This document shows, piece by piece, positions 24,176 through 29,991 of a stretch of DNA of 29,991 bases. Source of the stretch: Lentinus brumalis. Lineage: Eukaryota; Basidiomycota; Agaricomycetes; Polyporales; Polyporaceae. The notes under the pieces were generated by a model. The model worked only from the letters and a program-made list of their open reading frames with translations. It made no database searches and was not told where the DNA came from. A program made the position numbers and the translations under genes. The stretch is taken from assembly GCA_001792895.1 (NCBI GenBank), contig MARA01000115.1, positions 1-29,991 of the forward strand. The letters run 5' to 3'. Each line of letters starts with the position of its first letter. The first letter of the stretch is position 1.

Positions 24176-24972
24176 TTATTTTTTGGTATTTTTTTCAATC
24201 TCAGCCATAAATTTAGCTCTATCCTCAGGAGATAAATTATGAAAATGATTTACCATAGCTTCTACTGTAGACTTATCTTCATTAGAGGCTTCAAGAGGGT
24301 TTTTTACTAACCCTCTTAATCTGCTATCTAATTGAGTGGGAGTTATCTGATTATCAGAGTAAACTTTTCGATAAATACTAGTTAGCCAAGGTAGAACAAT
24401 TTGTTCTTCCCCGACCTCACCTCATCTAATATAAGGGCTCCGCTAACAAGTCCTGCAGACGTAGCCGCAATCTCACAGCCAGTCTTAGCACAATACATAA
24501 TTCTAAATAAGTGAGTCATATTACGGTTTAGAGGGCTATTGTAAATGTGGAAAAATTCAGGTTGGAATATTAAGGTGTAAAGACCGTTAAAAAATTTGAT
24601 AAAACTAATGACTACCATTTGAGAAGAGTGAATAATAGCTAAAATAAAAATTATAGTGTCCAATGGTTGGATAAATTTACTATTTATATGGCTTAACACT
24701 AGCATTAATGAGATCCCTCCTAGAACTCTAATAATTCTTATATAGATATTGTTATATATCATATTTATTTTTTCAGGTAATAAGCTCACATTATATGTTT
24801 TTTTCAATGCCCCTATTAAATCTTGTCTCCACTTATTGGCGGTGATGGTTTCATTATTATTATGGATAATAGCTATATCCCTTTGTATATTGCCTAAATT
24901 AATTGGTTTACTTTGCTCTGTTAAATTAGAATTTAATTTAAAGCTATTCTCATTTAAAAGGTACTGAGTATT
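24176..24972 (-). CDS. C-terminal extension of nad5: membrane-protein family domain (one frame change)
   Basis: nad5 should end near FTPFDNS, but the frame runs on for 196 more residues, to 24382. First a polar stretch, then [16 protein letters not shown], helices around LMLVLSH and [20 protein letters not shown], and the motif HIYNSPLNR. Then a Cys-containing segment (YCAKTGCE) and a Gly-rich helix ([11 protein letters not shown]). At the G4 run of 24409-24412 one more G would continue the frame for 77 residues: [16 protein letters not shown], then LDSRLRGLVKNPLEA and a hydrophilic end SPEDRAKFMAEIEKNTKK, stop 24176. So the true domain is ~273 residues. I recognise the same motif order at 1816-2260. 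It may be a separate fused ORF. No function known to me. Confidence 0.7.
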
Positions 24973-27900
24973 ACTATTATCAAAGGGGGTAAATAATAAT
25001 AGTAAAGTAGCTATGTAAATGATGAATAATCTCAATTCATTTAATATAGAAGTATCTAATAGTATCGGTGAAAATACTAAAAATACTAAAGATAATAAAC
25101 CTAAAGTTATATATAATGAATATGTAGTAATTACTCCAGTATCTAATTTAGCAATATTAATACCAGTTTTAGTTAAAGTATTACTTAGACCATAAGGTCC
25201 TATAAATTCAATAACTCCTCTATCTAAAACTTTACTTACAAAGTAACCTAATTGTAACCCTCTACCAATAAAGTAATGGTTATATATTACATCAAATAAA
25301 TATTTACCATTTAAGAAAGTATATATTTTTCTAGTTATAGGGCTTTCCATAAAGAATAAATGAGGTGTAAAGTGGTATAAATAAACAGCTAAAACAGCAC
25401 CTAATAAAGATAAAATACTTGGGAGTAATTTCACTAATCTATCCATAGAGAATTCAGCTTCCACCATAGTAATATGATTAGGATGAATAAATATAGAATT
25501 TCCAAAGAAATCTGTACCTATTCCTACAAATAAATCACTAAAAATATAACCAAAGAAGATACTAAATAAAGCTAATACAAATAATGGTATTATTACAGCT
25601 AAACTAGCTTCATGTGAGTGTAAATAAGATGTTTTAGGTCCATTAGGTTTTGTTAAGAAAACTAATGAAATTAATCTAAATGAATAGAAAGCAGTTAAAC
25701 CTGCAGTTAAACTACCTAAAATAAAGGCATATGTACCTTCAAAACTATATTGAGCAAAAGCTAATTCAATAATTAAATCTTTACTATAGAAACCTGTTAA
25801 CCAAGGTGTAGCTAATAAAGATAAAGTACCGACTAACATTGCAGTATAGGTAAATGGTAAGAAGTTGATTAAACCTCCTAATCTTCTCACATCTTGTTGA
25901 TCTGAGAAACTATGAATTACAGCACCTGCACCTAAGAATAATAATGCTTTAAAGAAAGCATGATTTACAACATGCATTAAAGCAACATTATATTGACTAA
26001 GCCCGACAGCCATAACCATATAACCTAATTGACTTATAGTACTGAAAGCAATGATTCTTTTTAAATCATTTTGCACTAATCCACATGTGGCTGCAAAGAA
26101 AGCTGTTGAGGCCCCCACTAAAGTAATTACTAATAATGCTGTAGAACTATATTCTAATATTGGTGAACTTCTCACTAATAAATATAATCCAGCAGTAACT
26201 AGTGTAGCAGCATGAATTAAAGCTGAAACTGGTGTAGGCAAATATTTATATCCATATCTAGACGATTAAACGGTTTAGATGGATAATGCACCACGATACG
26301 TGTACATAATAAATATTTGGACTTTATTTTCCTTTATCACTTAAGGGTTCACGTAAAGTCTCTGAGAATTCTATATCTAATATCTATAAAGGAGAGATTA
26401 TTCTTTAGATGAAAATTGTATAGATTTTCTGCTGGTTATTCATTGAATCATATTTAAGATTTTTACTTATTATTAAAAACTAAGTACTTAAATCATTAGA
26501 AACTTCCAGCATATAGTGAACTATTTAATGTTTTTTAATAACATAAGGAAGGCTCTACTATTATATTATATTATTTATTTTTTGTTAGATTATTATTTTT
26601 TATATTATTTACTATCGTAAGAAAGATTTAATTTATATAGCATTGAAGAAATAAAATAAGGTTTTACTAAAGATATTAGTGTATCAATATTATTAGATTT
26701 ACTACTAAATCTTATTCTCCAACATACTTCTTTGTTTGATTTAATTCTACGTTGAGCCGTACAGACTAAATTAAATTTCAATGTTAGTACCGAAATTAAT
26801 AATTCTACTTCCGAGAAGGTAAAATTATCTGTACAAATACAAACTGTTTTAGAATGATTATCCCAATAACCATCACCCATTAACCAATGAGCTAAACCTA
26901 TAGGTGTAAGTATTTCACCTATATTAAGAGGTACTATTTTTATAAATTTTTTAAATTTGGTAGACCAAATATACCATTCTCTATGTAATAGTGTTAATTC
27001 AACCAATGATTTACTACTAAAGGCATATTGAGTTGGAATTTTTCCTGTTTTAGGATTAGGCCAAGGTCGAATAGGAGTATTGGTACAAATAGGAGAATAA
27101 ATTTCTTTCCATAAATAAAAAGCATAATCATAATGTTTTAATGTCATAGCATAATGAGCATTACCTTTCATATTGCCATTTTTGTCTTTATGTGTAAATC
27201 TTAAATGACCATCTCCGAGTAAATCCCCTATCATAGGTTCTATTATTTTAGAACTTAAAGGTATTATCGAACAAATCGTTATTTCAAACATTGTGTTAGA
27301 AAAATGAGTAAACAATAAAATAAAAATAATAATATTAATAATATGTAATTTACCTTCCATACTTCCTGGTAACCAACTATGTAATGGAATTTGTGCAGAT
27401 TTAGCCATAGCTCCACTTAATAATAAGATACCAATAATATCGATAGCTGTACTATTCATAAATGGTGCTAAACTAAATAATGTTGAATAATTTAAAGAAC
27501 CTAATAAAGCAATTAAAGCAAAGAATCCTATACTTAGGCCCATATCCATGGCAGTCAAATTTATCATGCAATTAAATTTTTGTTATTTTCTTTTTGTGTT
27601 CATTCTATCTTTGATTATTTGAATTTGAGCTATTCCTATAGGGCTTAGATGTTTACCTTCACCGACTATAGTAGCAATTTCACAAAAATCTTGATAATCT
27701 AATTGTTTGATCCCCTTAATTGAATAGGCTTTAAAAATAGGAATAATTTTATTATTTATGTCTGCAAATTTACCCACTTTAAAAACGAAAGCACTTTCAC
27801 TGTGAGAATAAACGGATCCACAGTTCAAATATTTAGCAATTAATTCTAATAATTTTTTGTCTCTATGATGTTGCGAAATTTTAAATATTAATTGAACAAT

Positions 27901-28938
27901 TTGCCCTATTTTATTATTATTAGATTTTGAAATATTAACTAAAAAGCAACCTTCAGCACTTGAAAATCCTGCAATCCAATTAGGATTTGGAATTTCAGTA
28001 CATTTAATAATCGGGCGAGGCACTGGTTTATAATTTATAAATTCAGCTTTTTGCAAATCAGATAGACCTAAGTTCAATGAGGCTCTAATATTAATAATTT
28101 GCAGTAGTCCTACGTCAGTCAAGTGAACCTTAGTGTTAATAAGATTTACAATTTGTTTAAATAATTCAAAATCCGCAGCTTTTTGAGAAAGTAAAGGAAA
28201 TTTTACAAAGTGTGGAATTATAAAATTTGTTAAATCTTGAAGTGAATTTACTCTAAAGCTTCCTTCGCTTCGATTATTTTTGCTAACGATGCTTCCGCAG
28301 GTAAAAAATTCTTGCAATTGTAATAATAATTTCATGTCCCTAGAATGTAAAGAGATTTGAAAACTCGGTTTTACGACCCATCTAACACTTCCTTTTATCC
28401 GTTTATCTATAGATATAGATACACTGAAAGAAGCTTCACCGTCGCAAAACCAGTAACAAACCATGGATCTAACTTAGTAGATTGAACTTGCGCAAGGGCG
28501 CTGGTACAAAAATTTGTTTTATTTAATTGTTTAGAAAGGACTTTGATTTGATAGTTTCTTTCGAAACCCATTAGAGTATACCTTAAGAACGAATTACTTA
28601 ATAAATAATTGCTCCAACTACCGTCTACTCGTTGCTCTTTTACAGTACTATTAATAATACTGATTTAGATCCGCGATAACCCATTTCGTTTTCAGTCATC
28701 TTATGACTTGTTACCATACCCAGGTAATTATTCTGGCCACTGATAGCCTTTCGACTATAGCTTGGTATCATAAGCTTTAGGGCGTCCCCGAGTTTGATAG
28801 TTTTAGGCACAAAAGAGAGATCCTACCTCTCAAAGCACCTACTCTATTCATAGTAAATGCTAATATGGCTGCTTTATTTGCTTGTATTCTTGTAAACCAG
28901 AAGTTAATTAATAAATAAGAAACAACTCCAATCAAATC
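24382..28938 (-). CDS. nad5: NADH dehydrogenase subunit 5, three exons, 5' end missing
   Basis: Largest membrane subunit of complex I. Exons on the minus strand: 28938-28837 ([20 protein letters not shown] to TMNRVG), 27546-27352 ([12 protein letters not shown] to [10 protein letters not shown]), and 26238-24382 ([20 protein letters not shown], then [15 protein letters not shown] and the long C-terminal region). Junctions NRVG/DMGL and SMEG/PTPV match intact NAD5. About 125 residues normally come before SYLLINFW. Here the first exon starts only 24 bases after the cox3 stop codon (28963), so the 5' part is absent. The last exon is continuous with the extension at 24972-24382. The core itself has no frameshift. 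Confidence 0.9.
26239..27351 (-). other. Group I intron in nad5 (SMEG/PTPV)
   Basis: 1113 bases, preceded by T and ending with G. The core in its 3' half on the minus strand shows ATATGCTGGAAG (near 26508), ACCAGCAGAAAATC (near 26430), CTCAGAGACTTTACG (near 26360) and AAAGTCC (near 26319), the same type as the cox1 and nad4 introns. Holds an intact endonuclease frame. Confidence 0.8.
26605..27351 (-). CDS. LAGLIDADG_2 homing endonuclease in nad5 intron
   Basis: Reading frame continuous with nad5 exon 2, so translated as a fusion. Motifs [14 protein letters not shown] (near 27205-27245) and [13 protein letters not shown] (near 26855-26890) are those of the LAGLIDADG_2 family with its two catalytic aspartates. 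[20 protein letters not shown] and TPIGLAHW are also typical. No stops. The mature part probably begins around IIEPMIGD. Likely active. Confidence 0.87.
   Translation of the reverse strand, partial: KLHIINIIIFILLFTHFSNTMFEITICSIIPLSSKIIEPMIGDLLGDGHLRFTHKDKNGNMKGNAHYAMTLKHYDYAFYLWKEIYSPICTNTPIRPWPNPKTGKIPTQYAFSSKSLVELTLLHREWYIWSTKFKKFIKIVPLNIGEILTPIGLAHWLMGDGYWDNHSKTVCICTDNFTFSEVELLISVLTLKFNLVCTAQRRIKSNKEVCWRIRFSSKSNNIDTLISLVKPYFISSMLYKLNLSYDSK
27547..28836 (-). other. Group I intron in nad5 (NRVG/DMGL)
   Basis: 1290 bases, T before and G at the end. Core-like segments lie in the 5' part, before the ORF (minus strand: ATAGTCGAAAGGC near 28750, and GGTTATCGCGG near 28680). They look unlike the ATATGCTGGAA introns, so it is another subclass. 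The endonuclease gene occupies the rest. Confidence 0.7.
27583..28571 (-). CDS. LAGLIDADG homing endonuclease in nad5 intron (one frame change)
   Basis: The longest simple frame starts at 28464, but that ATG ([13 protein letters not shown]) is an artefact of a frame change. The family sequence upstream reads in another frame from the ATG at 28571 ([20 protein letters not shown], then [19 protein letters not shown]). One more T in the T4 run at 28446-28449 joins both, giving [17 protein letters not shown]. Motif 2 is [14 protein letters not shown] (near 27950-27985). The 3' end reads [18 protein letters not shown], a family hallmark. About 330 residues, plausibly active if the missing base is an error. 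Confidence 0.85.
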
Positions 28939-28962
28939 TTAAAATAAAGAAATTTTTTTAAA

Positions 28963-29092
28963 TTAGTTTCCACTCCAGTAATATACTGCAATGAATAAAA
29001 ATAACCACACAACATCCACAAAGTGCCAGTATAAAATACTTGCTTCATATCCTATGTGGTGATTATTAGTTAAATGATAATTTATGATTCTA
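28963..29092 (-). CDS. cox3: Cytochrome c oxidase subunit 3, last exon
   Basis: Encodes [20 protein letters not shown], then [21 protein letters not shown] and the stop (28963-28965). This is the conserved C-terminus of COX3, with the usual [12 protein letters not shown]. The upstream end is near 29092, where an intron ends. The 5' exon that should precede this intron is beyond the window edge. The HVIIGT fragment at 23712-23905 is the sort of sequence that should directly precede it, but it is 5 kb away on the wrong side of nad5. Confidence 0.87.
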
Positions 29093-29991
29093 AGTTAAGC
29101 TTTTTCTTTATTTCCTGTACATTAAATACCTAACAGGATTTACTTTATGCCTTGGCATTATTATAAAATAATTTTTAATTACATAATAATGAAGATTCTG
29201 ACTATGCATTAAGCAGCATTTCAGCCACCCATTATTGTACCAGTCGATAGCGATCTGAGAATAAAACCGACGATCTCTAAAAAAGCTTTTTAATTTTTGA
29301 TCGTTTTCAATAATGTCGCAAAAAATGTAATTCAAACCGAATTAATCTTTATTTTTTATCTCAATTGCTAAAGATTTAACATTTTTCACTATATATTTTA
29401 TTTTAATAATTACCTAATTTATAATATAATGATGGTAACATATAGGGTTTAATAATTTTAGAAAAAGTAGGCATAGAACTAGTAGAAATATATAAAGTAT
29501 AACCCTTATTTTTTCACCTGATTGTACTGTAACTGTAATATTAAATTTATTTTTTATATAATACATAAATTTTCTAATTCAGTTTTTGTAAACAATTAGT
29601 CGCTATTTTAGCTCCTTTTCTAATTTACTACCATCATCCATAAACCATAAAGCTAAAGTAATTGGACTTAAATATTGTTCTATGTTTAAAGGTATAATTT
29701 TTATATATTTACCTTCTATTTCTTTATAAAACATATCATGAAATCCAATTTAAACTAGAGAAAGTAAAACTATTTATTGTATAATGATAATAAATAGTCC
29801 GTTCTTTCTGATTCTTTTTTTTAATTTAGGTTTATTGGTATTACAGTAACCTCTTGTAGATAAATAAGAATGATACCACTTAAATATTCAACATTATCAC
29901 TTGATTGTTCAAATTTAATTCTAGTTCCTACTCCTTGTTTTCTTTTTTCTAGGTGTCCGTCCCCTAATAATGAACCTATAATCATAGAAAT
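29093..29991 (-). pseudogene. cox3 intron with broken LAGLIDADG_2 endonuclease (continues past the edge)
   Basis: The minus strand from the window edge reads ISMIIGSLLGDGHLEKRKQG, then RIKFEQSSDNVEYLS. After frame breaks near the A8/T8 runs (29816-29823) and elsewhere it reads KIIPLNIEQYLSPITLALWF and MDDGSKLEKEL. These are both motifs of a LAGLIDADG_2 enzyme, with GDG and DDG aspartates present. The tail (29100-29340) includes a plausible P7 segment (GCATAGTCAGAATC near 29205) and leads into the cox3 exon. The start and 5' exon are outside the window. The ORF at 29108-29335 is only intron sequence. Confidence 0.7.

Noticed and set aside
24749..24967. Plus-strand ORF of 72 codons
   Set aside because: Antisense shadow of the nad5 extension.
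28285..28464. ATG at 28464 as start of the nad5-intron endonuclease
   Set aside because: It cuts into the first LAGLIDADG motif, and family residues continue upstream in another frame to the ATG at 28571.
29108..29335. Minus-strand ORF of 75 codons
   Set aside because: Lies in the 3' structural part of the cox3 intron and has no endonuclease motif.

Overview
This window is fungal mitochondrial DNA, most likely from a basidiomycete (Agaricomycete-like). It is very AT-rich and carries respiratory-chain genes broken by group I introns with LAGLIDADG and GIY-YIG homing endonucleases. It also has 15 tRNA genes, a small-subunit rRNA with a group II intron, and a remnant of a linear-plasmid DNA polymerase. 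The cox1 C-terminus (ending LPVQS), the cox2 and nad2 starts and the tRNA-Trp(CCA) all fit basidiomycete mitochondria. UGA is not needed to read any core gene here.

Layout, left half (mostly + strand). 1-1789 is a decayed copy of the block at 17586-19384 (atp6 3' end, dead LAGLIDADG gene, nad2 head). 1816-2260 is a broken membrane ORF. 2930-3466 holds homing-endonuclease debris interrupted by a GC-rich element. 4901-10226 is the 3' half of cox1: six exons, four internal introns and the 3' part of a fifth. One of these introns (6903-8545) contains the first 70 codons of cox2 and a low-complexity membrane ORF. nad4 follows at 10374-13048 with one intron.

Middle. 13216-14221 is a tRNA cluster (A, F, T, Q, K, Y, M, S). 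A small ORF lies at 14601-14863. A decayed B-type DNA polymerase sits on the minus strand at about 14985-16340. tRNAs G, W and D follow, then intact atp6 (17079-17852), the second copy of the dead endonuclease, and a nad2 head.

Right half (mostly - strand). tRNAs L, R, L and V are followed (toward higher coordinates) by rns with a group II intron encoding a LAGLIDADG protein. Next come an isolated cox3 fragment, nad5 (three exons, two introns, a roughly 270-residue C-terminal extension, and no 5' end), and at the edge the last exon of cox3 with an intron.

The genes encode parts of complex I (nad2, nad4, nad5), complex IV (cox1, cox2, cox3) and ATP synthase (atp6), plus translation RNAs. Four themes stand out. 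Several core genes are present only in pieces (cox1 3' part, cox2 5' part, nad2 5' part twice, cox3 in two non-collinear parts, nad5 without its start). A membrane-protein family appears both fused to nad5 and as a separate broken ORF. A GC-rich element sits inside two endonuclease genes. Many frameshifts fall in homopolymers, so sequencing error has to be weighed against real decay throughout.
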